Positions 12,391-22,162 of a DNA stretch of 60,000 nucleotides are shown here, one piece after another. The notes below the pieces were generated by a model, which saw only the letters and a list, made by a program, of their open reading frames with translations, ran no database searches and was not told the origin of the DNA. Position numbers and translations under genes: made by a program. This stretch comes from Cryptomeria japonica (Eukaryota; Streptophyta; Pinopsida; Cupressales; Cupressaceae): the NCBI RefSeq assembly GCF_030272615.1, contig NC_081410.1:146160349-146220348 (forward strand). Direction: 5' to 3'. Every line of letters begins with the position of its first letter. The first letter of the stretch is position 1.

Positions 12391-13917
12391 TATATTTACA
12401 TATATAATCTCTATCTAGTATCTACATTTGTATTGGCTTAAAGCATTATCTTTCCATATGTTTATATCCTTGTCGAAATCTTTGTCCAATTACGGGATGA
12501 GTAATATGGGAAATAAAGACATATGCCAGTGCCTAAAAGCAAATCTATATCACTCTAAGCGCTGAGAACACAGTAACTATAAACCCTTCTCATGGTTTCA
12601 CACTGAAGCATGGAAAAGTTCAATTTCGGGAGCAAATGCCTTTCCCATTAGTTCCTATGCTATAATGGCTTATTAGCAATGGTACACATTGCATGATAAA
12701 GCAATAGCAATAATTTGGACCAGAGCTAGCATCATCGTGATAGATATCAATTGCCTCAGAAGATATGCCCTTCTGAGCTTGTTAGGCGAATTATAATGTA
12801 TCATGTAAAATCTAAGAATTACTTACAGTGCAAAGTAGCTAGCAAGCAATTGGCAGTTTTGGATGTAAAGTGTTAATCACAAGCTGCAACAGGCTTCAAG
12901 TTTGGAACTTCAAAACAACGTATATAATCTTTCTTATGATCAGTTGTACTTTAAAACAGCTTAAATGCTTGAAAACTCAGCAGACAACCTAATAAACTAT
13001 ATTTGTGTCTACATTTGCATTGGTTGAAAGCAGCTTTTTCCTGTCTATTAAGTTTGTATAGGGTGCAAGAGCAGCATCGTCCATTTTTTAACTACCATCG
13101 TTGAAAAGTGTTCTCAGCTTCAGTAGCATGGATGCTTACTCTTTTAATGTAGAAACAAAAGATTAAGCAAGGACACTTAACTGATTTTCAAGGAGATTGA
13201 TGCACACAATATATTTTTATTCTATTATAATTGTTAGGAAATCTTATATTTAGAGTTGTGTCTTGCAGCTATAGAGGGTTATATAAGATGATTTATGTAA
13301 TTGAATAGAACAACTGCCTGTAGTTTGAATGATAAAAGTCACCTTTTAATGCAAGAAAAGCAGTTTTCCCATTGTGGGAAGCTGTTTTTGTTATCGTGTA
13401 ATCATTGTCTACTAATGTAGTACCATTTACCACATATATAGATCTGTTTGGTGTAAGCCTGTAAGGCATTAACAGTGTATGTCACTAGTATTTCTCAATG
13501 CTATTCTCCTAAATAAAAGATCGTAGCTAGAGCATAACAGTTACACGCTGTTATAATGATATATGGTAGTTCATTGTTCATTTGATGAATACAAGCAAGT
13601 GAAAATTCACAAGGCGTCTTATTTCCTTATGAAGCATTGTTTGCTGTGTTATTTGTAAAATAATTCATGCCTTCTCGTTTTTTGTTAAACATCTGATTAC
13701 ATTATTTCTTCACATTTGCCCTCATGCATATGGATGTGTTTGTTCAATCATTTTTAAAGCCTCAAATCCTTGGTCAATCAAAGTGAGTTTAAATTGGAAA
13801 TATAGATAAATATTAGATGACATGTTTCTAAAATTTCCTGTAGCTCTTCTTGTACATGAATACTCATTTCTAGAACATGTTTTTGGATCATTTTAAGTGT
13901 GGTTTTACTGGATACAG
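12391..13917. other. Gene-free stretch upstream of the first visible exon
   Basis: Apart from the diverged repeat copy at 12880-13040, nothing is recognised. It presumably is intron or 5' flank of the methyltransferase gene whose exon starts at 13918. I looked for an upstream exon with an initiating Met and organelle-type presequence and could not identify one. Confidence 0.4.
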
Positions 13918-13997
13918 GAGGCAAAGACTTGATGAGATGTGTGTACAAAGATTTCCACAATACTCAAGGACCATGATACAATCCTGGATACTTCGAG
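13918..13997 (+). CDS. TlyA-type rRNA methyltransferase homologue, first visible exon (S4 domain)
   Basis: This exon begins after acag and ends before gtaaga. In frame it reads RQRLDEMCVQRFPQYSR then TMIQSWILR, the first half of an S4 RNA-binding domain (L-D, R-x-x-x-S-R, x-x-I-x-x-G pattern) as in the TlyA family of SAM-dependent 23S/16S rRNA 2'-O-methyltransferases. It starts with one base and ends with one base of split codons. The ending G joins the GA opening the next exon to make Gly. No stop interrupts it. The upstream part (initiator and any chloroplast or mitochondrial presequence) is not visible. TlyA homologues were first named as haemolysins in bacteria; the plant proteins are expected to act on organellar rRNA (inference). 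Confidence 0.85.
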
Positions 13998-14670
13998 GTA
14001 AGAACTTAATGTCTGTCATCTTGGAATCTGAGAGTTGATAACTCATAACATTCAAGGACAGAAATTAATTTCTTGGGAAGGTAAAATGCTCTTATATTGA
14101 TTATGCTGAAAAGCAATGCGCATATAGTAAAAGTGCAAGGAAATTTACAACATCCACTAAGGATAATTTTCAAATTGTGATTCTAGTGATGCTTATGTTA
14201 TGTTTTAGGTAAAGTGCTGTTAAAGTTGGATCGGATTTATATATATGGTATTTTTCAAATTTATAGTCACTTAGGTTTAATCTATAATATTATATTACAG
14301 AATATAATATAGATTACAAATGTCTTGATAAATTTTCAGATTGCAATGTAATATTGAATTATGCACAGTAGTATATATGAATCAGGATTTCCTTCAAAGC
14401 TGATTATACTATATATATCGAACTATTCATAGTTTGAATTATATTATTTATGTAACTGTAGATCACACAATATTCTGCACAATATCACAAACTTAGTGTA
14501 TTGCAGATCGCTCACTTATGCCACAATGATGTCGACTGTACTCTTAATAATAACGACTGCATACTTTATAATATCAACCTCATATCTCAATCGAATGGAA
14601 TAGAGCCGATGACATATGCACTCTATGGTCAACACAGAGTCACGGCTCTATGTGGAACCGACATGGTTCC

Positions 14671-15046
14671 TGAAAAATAAATTGAATGAATGATTCAATA
14701 ATCGGATAATTACATTGAACGATATACACACGTATATATAGAGGTTACAAGACAATGTTCTATAATTAGAACATAACGTTAAAGTAAAAGATTAAAGAGC
14801 TAAATGCTAAATTAAGCGTGAAAGCTAAATAAAGCTTAAAAGCTAAATAAAGCTTAAAATCTAAATAACTAAAAAGAAAAAGCGAAATGCTAAATAAAGC
14901 TTAAAAGCTAATTAACTAAAAAGCTAAATGCTAAATAAAGCTTAAAAGCTAATTACATAATAAAAAGCTAACTTAACAAGCTAAATAAGTCGACAACTTA
15001 AAATAGAAGATGACCACTAAAAATAGAAGATGACCATTATAGAAGA
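14671..15046 (-). repeat. Left (3') LTR of the gag-only element
   Basis: Starts tgaaaaataaattgaatg directly after the target duplication. A minus-strand TATA box (CTATATATAC) lies at about 14731-14740. Just upstream of it in the direction of transcription (about 14800-14965) come at least five copies of an (g)ctaaataaagcttaaaa unit containing AAGCTT palindromes. The terminal 19 bp present in the right LTR are missing, as is any polypurine tract on the internal side. Confidence 0.85.
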
Positions 15047-15474
15047 GATGAAAAATAAATTGAATTACTGAAGCTTGAAACAATGATTTTGAGGAAAAAA
15101 TCAGCAAACCCTTTTGCATAAGAGTACCAACTCCAAAACTGACTACAAGATACCACAGTTGCAGATGTTCGCCTGGCAGGTGCGACCCAAAGTGACTGCA
15201 ACAAAGCTCAATTTTTGAGGAGAAAAATCAATCAAAACCAGAGAACTTCGCGAATCACAATTCCCACGCGAACTTCGTGTATTACAGATGATTTTTGAGG
15301 AAAAAATCGTAAAAACCAGCAAACAAGTTTTGAAGAAAAAATCGTGAAAACCTAGAAATCTCACGCAAGCTTTGCGGATGACAGATAATAATTTTTAAGG
15401 AAAAAAATTCAAAACCCTGCGAACAATTTTTGAGGAAAAAAATGTGAAAACTAACCAAACAGGAAATTTGCTTG
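15047..15474 (-). repeat. 3' untranslated part of the gag-only element with short imperfect repeats
   Basis: Between the gag stop and the left LTR lie about six copies of a unit based on tttttgaggaaaaaa(t)cgtgaaaacc, separated by cgcgaacttcg/cgcaagctttgcg pieces. Short open frames seen here follow the repeat and are not genes. Confidence 0.7.
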
Positions 15475-16359
15475 TCACAAAGCATAGAAGGCTGACTCCT
15501 CTCCAGAATGCTCTGCAACATGAGTCTTCTCTTGTTCTTGAGACCCTCCCAGCCTAGATTGCACGGATGCCAACAATTTCCTGCAATCTTTCTTCATATG
15601 GCCAAACTGGTGACAGTAGTTACATTGTACAATTTTCTTCTTCGAAGATTGCGTATATTGACCTTGCCCCTTCTGCTGGAAGGATTGACCTTTACCCTTG
15701 TTCTTATCCAAGACTTCAGCTATGAAGGCTTGTTTAGTGGACGAACTAGCGTTGCTTCCAAATTGCTGCTTCCATTGATCCTGCTGTAGAAGCTTGTTGC
15801 AGAGATCAGGAAACTTCAGATCAACACTAGTAGATGAGATATTGAGAGTATCAATGAAATGCTCGTAGGATCTGGGAAGGCTTTTCAGCGTGATCAGTAC
15901 CATATCCTCTTCCACCATGGTTCGGCCTATAGCTTCCAACTGGTCACGACTCTCCTTGATCTTCATGAGATGTGCCAGGATAGATGACTTCTCATCCATC
16001 ATGATAGAAAACAACATATTCTTCAAAAAGAAAGCTCGACTCTTGTTGGACGTTTCATGAAGATCCTTCAAGAGATCCCAGATCTCTTTTGCTGTTTTAC
16101 CCGAAGGCACCTGTGGGAGTTGATCATCTGTGACGGAGAGTTTGATAAGCATGACAACCTCTCGATTCTTCACATCATGTTTGTCTTGATCATCACCTGC
16201 TGTTGTAGGACGAGATTCCTTGCCCAAAACAAGCTGCTCAAGGCAACGATACTCAAAGATCGATAACATGCACTGTTTCCAGGTGTTGTAGTTGAGGCTG
16301 TTGAACTTTTGACTGTGTTCCAACATGATGTTGGTTAATGATGCCATCACGAAAATCAA
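15475..16359 (-). CDS. Copia-type Gag protein of the gag-only element
   Basis: An uninterrupted 294-codon frame. The likelier start is the second Met at 16347 (MASLTN...), typical of copia Gag starts; the upstream Met gives four extra residues. Residues ~15-230 match the UBN2/copia gag region (NYNTWKQCM; LSVTDDQLPQV; AKEIWDLLKDLH; ITLKSLPRSYEHFI). A lysine/glutamine-rich linker leads to a CCHC zinc knuckle, CNYCHQFGHMKKDC (about residues 245-258), for RNA packaging. Gag would form the virus-like particle. Nothing of pol follows: after the stop come only repeats and the LTR. The intact frame, against heavily decayed neighbours, suggests recent activity or selection on gag. Confidence 0.9.
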   Translation of the reverse strand: MIFVMASLTNIMLEHSQKFNSLNYNTWKQCMLSIFEYRCLEQLVLGKESRPTTAGDDQDKHDVKNREVVMLIKLSVTDDQLPQVPSGKTAKEIWDLLKDLHETSNKSRAFFLKNMLFSIMMDEKSSILAHLMKIKESRDQLEAIGRTMVEEDMVLITLKSLPRSYEHFIDTLNISSTSVDLKFPDLCNKLLQQDQWKQQFGSNASSSTKQAFIAEVLDKNKGKGQSFQQKGQGQYTQSSKKKIVQCNYCHQFGHMKKDCRKLLASVQSRLGGSQEQEKTHVAEHSGEESAFYAL

Positions 16360-17149
16360 GGTTGATCGAGGTCAACTGAGTGAAAGCAAGAGACAAAAGA
16401 ATCTGATTTAAAAAAAAAATCAGAATAGAAGAAGCTGATGAAAAAAACTGAAACCCTATAGGAGAATTCTGACACAAATTCCAAGGCCCGAATTTTGAGG
16501 TTTGAAAGAAACCCATAAATTAAATTTTTTTGCAAACTTAAAACAACATAAACAGAGCCCAAAAGACAACAAAATTCCCTACGTCCACAAAATTAGCAGA
16601 AATTGCAAACTATTTTTAAATTCCAAGGCAAATTCGTTGGCACAAAATTCAAGGCACCCATAAAAATCTGAGACCAACCCAAAAAAGCTCTCAAAAAACC
16701 CACCAAGAATCTGAAAACAAAATGCATATTCAACGGCTCAAAAATTGAGGCACGGAAAACGATGCACCCAAAAAATATGACGATGACCCAGTTGAAGTCT
16801 CGAAAAACCCACCAAGAATCTACAACCAAAATAAAATTTCGACTTGTGCTGAAGGGTCAAAACCCTAGTCGAAAATTGTAGAAACCCTAGGAAAATTTTC
16901 AACCTGCAAAAAAAACCTCCATGTTGCAGGCCCAAAAATCTCCAGAACCCTAAAAAAACATGAACTGCTGCCCAACACAAAGAAATTCGCCCACGAACTA
17001 GAAACCCTTGAAACCCCTTAAAAAGCTTTAAAAAAGCAAAATCGGTTTTTATAAAAAAACAACTAAAAATAATCTAAAAAATATTCCAAAAAAAAGACCA
17101 TGAATTTTTATTAAAAAATTCGCCAAACTTTAAAGAATCCCATCGATCC
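16360..17149 (-). other. 5' leader of the gag-only element
   Basis: About 790 bp between PBS and gag start, strongly T-rich on the sense (minus) strand. It carries no conserved ORF. Such leaders usually hold packaging and dimerisation signals; none can be identified by eye. Confidence 0.6.
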
Positions 17150-17161
17150 GCTCTGATACCA
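17150..17161 (-). promoter_or_regulatory. Primer-binding site (initiator Met tRNA type)
   Basis: On the minus strand TGGTATCAGAGC follows the 5' LTR directly. This is the standard copia PBS complementary to the 3' end of initiator tRNA-Met, and it fixes the orientation of the element. Confidence 0.9.
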
Positions 17162-17538
17162 TGAAAAATAAATTGAATGAATGATTCAATAATCGGATAA
17201 TTACATTGAACGATATACACACGTATATATAGAGGTTACAAGACGATGTTCTAGAATTAGAACATAACGTTAAAGTAAAAGATTAAAGAGCTAAATGCTA
17301 AATTAAGTGTGAATGCTAAATAAAGCTTAAAAGCTAATTAACTAAAAAGAAAAAGCTAAATGCTAAATAAAGCTTAAAAGCTAATTAACTAAAAAGCTAA
17401 ATGCTAAATAAAGCTTAAAAGCTAATTACATAATAAAAAGCTAACTTAGTAAGCTAAATAAGTCGACAACTTAAAATAGAAGATGACCACTAAAAATAGA
17501 AGATGACCATTATAGAAGATATTAATATTATTTTAACA
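17162..17538 (-). repeat. Right (5') LTR of the gag-only element
   Basis: 377 bp, with tg...ca termini on the plus strand, ending ttttaaca before the duplication gttcc. It matches the left LTR except for one fewer repeat unit and the terminal 19 bp missing on the left. A minus-strand TATA box is at about 17224-17231. Confidence 0.9.
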
Positions 17539-19714
17539 GTTCCACATAGAGTCGTGACTCCTATGTGGAGCAATGACCATTGATAACCATTGATAATAAT
17601 AAGCAACGTTTAATCAAATAATTTGTAATCGGTATAATTAGTGTGACCGATACTATGATTTGATAAACAACATTTAATCATCGCACTTGCTAATTGGTAT
17701 ACAAATATAATCGATGCTATGTATAATCCGATTGTCATATAGATGATTATGGAGCAAATCGATCATCATATAATATTGTGATCTGTGATCAGAATACGGA
17801 TATTCAGTGAAGTACCGTCAAGGGTAGGAATAAAAGAATTTATCGTACAAATGTCTAAGGCTGTGTTGACGTGTCTGAAATCGCATTGCTGCAAACTCCA
17901 TACGGCCAACGTAGAATAGAATAGCCGACTGATTATCCTACTCTCTCTTGAGATAAGGAAGTCTCTAATGCTGTTTTCTAAGTTTGATCAAAGGAGACTA
18001 CCTCAAGGTTTCTTTTGTCAGGTCTTGACTGCGGGATCTCTCAGTGGCTTGATGTGTTTATGCTGGAAACACAAGGGGGACTTACGTTTAACTGGCAACA
18101 AGCTAGTCTGCTGTGATTCTCAAATTATGCAATAAAGAGCAAAAGGAAAGGGTTAGGAGATCTAAAACTAACAACACGGGTATGCGGGTAGACGGATTCA
18201 ACATAACCAATTCCTGCTTGGCCAGAATAGCTCACAACCTTGCAGGAACGGTGCAATCTTCAAAGGAACTTGGAAGATTTTCAGATTGGAGACGCACGGC
18301 TAAGCACCCAATTCCGGCGCAGCTCAGACGGACACCTGCAATTGAACTAAGCACAATCGAAGGCTCAGGTTAACCACACAAAAGGATACACAATCAGTAT
18401 ATCCTTAGTGGTATGAGCCCGAATCTATCAAATACCTGCACACCCAAAATAGAAAGATCTATCTAAAATGCTGAAAGAAACCATGCAAACAGGATGAAAA
18501 CAAGACAATAAACACCAAATCAATGTTTACATATTGATTTCAACTGCCTATTACAACAATTTCTGCAGCATCTCTATGCTACTGCTAAGATCTAACCTAT
18601 TCTAACTCTAAAATCTAACTATCTAACCATCTCCCTATCTAACAATCTCTCTCTCTAACAATCTAACAATCTAACTCTTTGCAGAAGAAAGGCCTCTGCC
18701 TTTTATAGATATTACAATTTTGAATCAGAGGCCAGGATGGACTGCATCCAAGGGTCCTGATCTGCCTTCCAGAAGCTGACAACCTTGACCCATGCTGAAT
18801 TAATTCTCAGTTATCCAACCAGCAACAATCTCAACTACCTGCCACTATTTGGCTTTAATTCAGGTCTATCCAATCTTCTTGGTGGTTGGGAATAATTATC
18901 CACAAAAATATCTTGCACGGGACCCATAGGCAGTTTACAATAAAGTAGTTTCAGCTTTAAGACTGAATTTTTGGATTTAAATCCAACTGTGTGCCTTTTC
19001 TCGAGAATGCATAAACTTGCAGCATTCAGAGTGTTCTTTTGCCTTTTGCCTCCAATTTTGCCGGTGGACTTCATCTTTGTTCAACGGCACGGTTCCCAAT
19101 GCTCGGCTGTTCTTGCGCTCCTGCATCTTTTCTTTTCCAATCTTCAGCGCCTGGCCTTGAATTGCGATCCTTCCTCGGTTTGCGCTTTCAGGTCTTTCTC
19201 CTGGTTCTTCGATGACGTCCTGCGATCAACCAATTTCACTTAATTAAATCAATTTGGAAAATTAAATAATTTAATTTAACAAACATTAAATTTAATTACG
19301 ATGTCTGGCTTGAGAAGCTCTTTGCGGGATGTATCTTGAAAATGCTTCTCTTCCTCTTCGATTGTGAAATCTGATCCTTGGTCTTGATGGTGTTCGGGCG
19401 ATTTACTTCTACGCGTTTTTACCTTTCGAGTCCTGGACGTTTTGAAATCTTCTTATGGCGCGATTCGGAGATTTGGAGAACTTCTGCAAATTTTAAAATC
19501 ATAACACTCATGCTTTTCTGGTGAATTTTGGAGAACTTAGACATTTTGAACTGGAGATATTTTCGGAACATGGGGAGTTTATGCAAACTGAAGGGTAATT
19601 TTCGGACCTTGAACACTTCTGCAAATTAAAGACAACTTCGGATCCTTTGTAAGATTTTGCAAACTCGGAGCATTGAACGTTTTTTGCAAGTTTTCAAAAC
19701 CTTTCACTTTTGGC

Positions 19715-20610
19715 TCATGGGTCCGATTTTGAAGACTTAAGGCGAATTTCGGACCTTGCCATCCTTTTGCAAATTTCGGAGCTTACAGGCGTTTTACAAA
19801 TTTCTGAGTTTTAAAATTTCGGGGCTGGGGTCCGAAAATGGGTGTCCAAGGCAAACTTCGGATCTAGAGGAGCTTTGTAGGATTTCGCACCTTTATACCT
19901 TTTTTTCGATTTCGCCCCATGGTCCGAAAATGGACACTTTAAACGATTTTCGGGGCTTGAAGCGCTATCGTCAGTTTTCGGACCTAGTGCGTCCTTTTTT
20001 ATTTCGCGTTTTTAAACCCAGGGGTCCGAAAATGGGTATTTCGGGTTTTCGGACCTGAAGCGTCCGTTTTTTAAAACTTTTCGCCCTGTTCAAAAACCTC
20101 GGACCTGAGGTCCGAAAATAAGGTTTTAAGTGATTTCGGGGGGTGGAGGCGTTTTTGCGTTTTAAACTTCGGACCTGGGGCGTGTTTTAAACATTTCACG
20201 ATTCACTTTAAACCCAGGGGTCCGAAAATGGGGTTTTAAGTGGTTTTTCGGACTTTCGGACCTGAAGCGTCCATTTTAAAACTTCGCGTTTTCTTTTATT
20301 TTCTTCCAAGGGTCCGAAAATGAGACTTAAGTGATTTCGGACCTGGAGGCGCTTTTGTAAAATCGCGTTTTCACTTTTCGGGCCTAAAAACGCGTTTGGA
20401 AATTTAGAAGAAACTTCGAATTTCGGCCCTAGGGTCCGAAATTGGTGCTTAAGTGATTTTCGGACCTGGAAACACTTTTTGCGATTTTGTTATATTTAGA
20501 ATTTTCGGCCCTAGGGTCCGAAAATGATGTTTAAAGTGAATTTCGGACCTTGAGGGTCGTTTGGCAACTTTTAACTTTTCCAACTTTTGGCTTCTGGGTC
20601 CGAAATTGAG
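19715..20610. repeat. Inverted-repeat array in solo LTR A
   Basis: About ten units, each with (g)ggtccgaaaatg followed 15-30 bp later by ttttcggacct. Units start near 19721, 19829, 19920, 20028, 20105, 20219, 20311, 20431, 20514 and 20597, spaced about 80-110 bp. Each pair can fold into a hairpin with a ~10-bp stem; the stretch at about 20029-20059 is the cleanest. Confidence 0.85.
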
Positions 20611-20613
20611 CAT

Positions 20614-20655
20614 ATGGAATATAACATTTAAGTATAAGTTTAAGTTATATTCCAT
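20614..20655. repeat. AT palindrome shared by giant LTRs A and C
   Basis: Arms atggaatataac and gttatattccat flank a second inverted pair (ttaagtata / ta...cttaa-like). The same palindrome stands at the same place in LTR C (52751-52800), between the 33-bp repeats and the hairpin array. Confidence 0.85.
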
Positions 20656-21030
20656 ATATACTTTCAGGATGTTTGAGAGTGGTTTCGGCCCTCCAGGAGT
20701 TATATTGCAAATTCTAGTTTTTGGAGGTTTCCTCAGTTTTCAGAGTTAGCCAAATTTCAGGATCAGGGAATTCCAGACTTAGCCAAATTTCAGGATCAGG
20801 ACAGAAAGGCACAAACTGGGGGTCCCTGTCCAAGACGGGGATGGGTGTGCGATTCGCACAACAGGCTGTTAGGCCAATTAGATATTTGAACGGTTAGAGT
20901 CATCTGACCGTTGCTACATATTTTTCAACAAGTGCTTAGTATATACTTGTTTGTCATGAAACTATTTTTGTTGTAGGCTACATTCCTTAGATTTTCTGGT
21001 GCTTTGCATCAATACTTGGAATTTTAGGTA

Positions 21031-21450
21031 GCTTTTTTTAAAAACCAAGTCCTATAGGCCTGTGTCAATGATATCTGCTTAGAGAAGCACAGTTATGTTA
21101 AATGCCATTACAAAGCAGTTAATTAATTCTATGATTATATCTCTTATGTTTGTTCTCTTATTGTTGTTGAAGGTTATGTTTGTTCTCTTATTATTGTTGA
21201 AGGTTATGTTTGTATTGTACATTAATTTATTTCTGAATATGTAATTCGTATTGTGTAGCTTTTTTTAAAAACTAAGTCCTATAGGCCTGTGTCAATGATA
21301 TCTGCTTAGAGAAGCACAGTTATGTTAAATGCCATTGCAAAGCAGTAAATTAATTCTATGATTATATCTCTAATGTTTGTTCTCTTATTATTGTTGAAGG
21401 TTATGTTTGTATTGTACTTTAATTTATTTCTGAATATGTAATCCGTATTT
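21031..21450. repeat. Tandem duplication, 227-bp period, next to exon 2
   Basis: gctttttttaaaaac... at 21031 is repeated from 21258 with only scattered differences. The first copy also has an internal ~32-bp duplication (atgtttgttctcttatt.ttgttgaaggtt) absent from the second. It ends about 60 bp before the exon 2 acceptor. Confidence 0.85.
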
Positions 21451-21510
21451 GATCTGACCCATGTTCATGTCCAGGTTGCCTGATTTCTGTTGGGATTCTA
21501 TCTTTTACAG

Positions 21511-21613
21511 GAAAGGTTTTAGTAGATGGGCAAGTGGCAGGCAAGGCTGGGATGTCTGTTTCAGATAAGGCTTCCATTGAAATTACTGCTGAAGTTCCGA
21601 AATATGTATGTAG
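21511..21613 (+). CDS. TlyA-type methyltransferase homologue, second visible exon (end of S4 domain)
   Basis: Begins after tcttttacag and ends before gtgatt. With the G from the previous exon it opens GKVLVDGQVAGKAG, the second half of the S4 domain (I-x-x-G-x-V-x-V-[DN]-G signature), then continues to EVPKYVC, the linker just before the methyltransferase fold. The last two bases AG complete an Arg codon with the first base of the next exon. The phase match at both ends, with no stops, strongly supports a real exon. Confidence 0.9.
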
Positions 21614-21729
21614 GTGATTATTTCTGTTACTCTTGACCTTCCTAGCAGTTGGCAACATATTTGCATTCCATATGCCATGGGATTTTCTCTTCACATTAGA
21701 CACCCTTGTAACAAGAAAACCATTGGCAG

Positions 21730-21886
21730 AGCAGGATACAAGTTGGAGGGAGCACTTGAGCAATTAAATATTGATGTTGCTGGAAAAGTTGCATTAGACT
21801 CTGGTCTATCCACAGGTGGCTTCACAGATTGCTTACTTCAGCATGGCGCATCTTTTGTTTATGGTGTTGATGTAGGCTATGGACAG
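21730..21886 (+). CDS. TlyA-type methyltransferase homologue, third visible exon (SAM-binding motif I)
   Basis: Begins after cattggcag, 116 bp after the previous donor, and ends before gtgaat. It reads RAGYKLEGALEQL, then DVAGKVALDSGLSTGGFTDC and ASFVYGVDVGYGQV. D-S-G-x-S-T-G-G-F-T-D is the glycine-rich SAM-binding motif I of the TlyA/FtsJ-like fold, and GVDVGYGQ is the strand-2 acidic motif that contacts the SAM ribose. All residues are intact. The exon ends on a codon boundary, as does the start of the next one. Confidence 0.92.
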
Positions 21887-22005
21887 GTGAATTGAAGCAT
21901 CACTTTGACAGAAATAAGAATATATTGTGCTTACTATGGTAAAATTTTACATGCACATTTCTACAGTAAATATATTCGTTGTCATTTTCTCTTCATAATT
22001 TTAAA

Positions 22006-22162
22006 GTCATATGGAACATATGCAAGTGGACAGCAGGATGAGGAGGAACTTGCTACAAAATTAAAAGAAAAACTTGGAAATTATTTAATTTTGGCATCCC
22101 ATATTGGCGGGGTCATAACTCCTAGCCTGTTGGGTGAAAATCGAATTTATTGGATATCATGA
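22006..22162 (+). other. Unidentified coding-like fragment inside the intron
   Basis: After an aattttaaag acceptor-like site, an open frame reads YASGQQDEEELATKLKEKL, then YLILASHIGGVITPSLLGE, to a stop at 22162. Its charged helix followed by a hydrophobic stretch looks protein-like rather than random. I cannot assign it to a family, and no good donor follows. It may be a captured gene fragment or an exon of another transcript. Confidence 0.3.

Larger units (their letters stand above)
14671..17538 (-). mobile_element. Gag-only LTR retrotransposon (TR-GAG-like), 2868 bp
   Basis: This is a complete insertion flanked by the 5-bp duplication gttcc (14666-14670 and 17539-17543). The two LTRs share the AGCTTAAA-rich repeat block. 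Transcription is on the minus strand: the PBS lies inside the right LTR and a single gag reading frame follows. There is no protease, integrase, RT or RNase H, so mobility would need another element's enzymes. The 3' LTR (left) has lost its outer 19 bp, and a second copy of the LTR-end sequence (tgaaaaataaattgaa) sits there instead. Low gag decay suggests a fairly recent arrival. Confidence 0.88.
17864..20863 (-). mobile_element. Giant solo LTR A (3000 bp) of the TGTTGTG family
   Basis: Flanked by the 5-bp duplication ggctg (17859-17863 and 20864-20868). On the minus strand it starts TGTTGTGCGAATCGCACA, itself an inverted repeat, followed by a second small hairpin (CCCCGTC/GACAGGG). Next come two ~33-bp repeats (tttcaggatcagg, 20755-20800), a 42-bp AT palindrome (20614-20655) and an array of about ten GGTCCGAAAA...TTTTCGGACC inverted pairs (about 19720-20610). 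A TATA box (CTATAAAAGGC) is at 18701-18708, 844 bp before the 3' end, which reads CACGTCAACA. No internal coding region or second LTR is present. All short frames inside follow the repeats. Confidence 0.88.
13998..21510 (+). other. First large intron (about 7.5 kb) of the methyltransferase gene
   Basis: Bounded by a gtaaga donor and a ttttacag acceptor. It holds a gag-only LTR element (14671-17538), a 3.0-kb giant solo LTR (17864-20863) and a 227-bp tandem duplication (21031 on). The remaining host-like parts (14000-14670, 17544-17863) are AT-rich with CGAT-containing inverted pieces and look like an older LTR-type repeat rather than unique sequence. Confidence 0.75.

Noticed and set aside
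16593-16980. Minus-strand Phe/Trp-rich frames upstream of gag
   Set aside because: They lie in the T-rich leader of the gag-only element and share no domain with known proteins.
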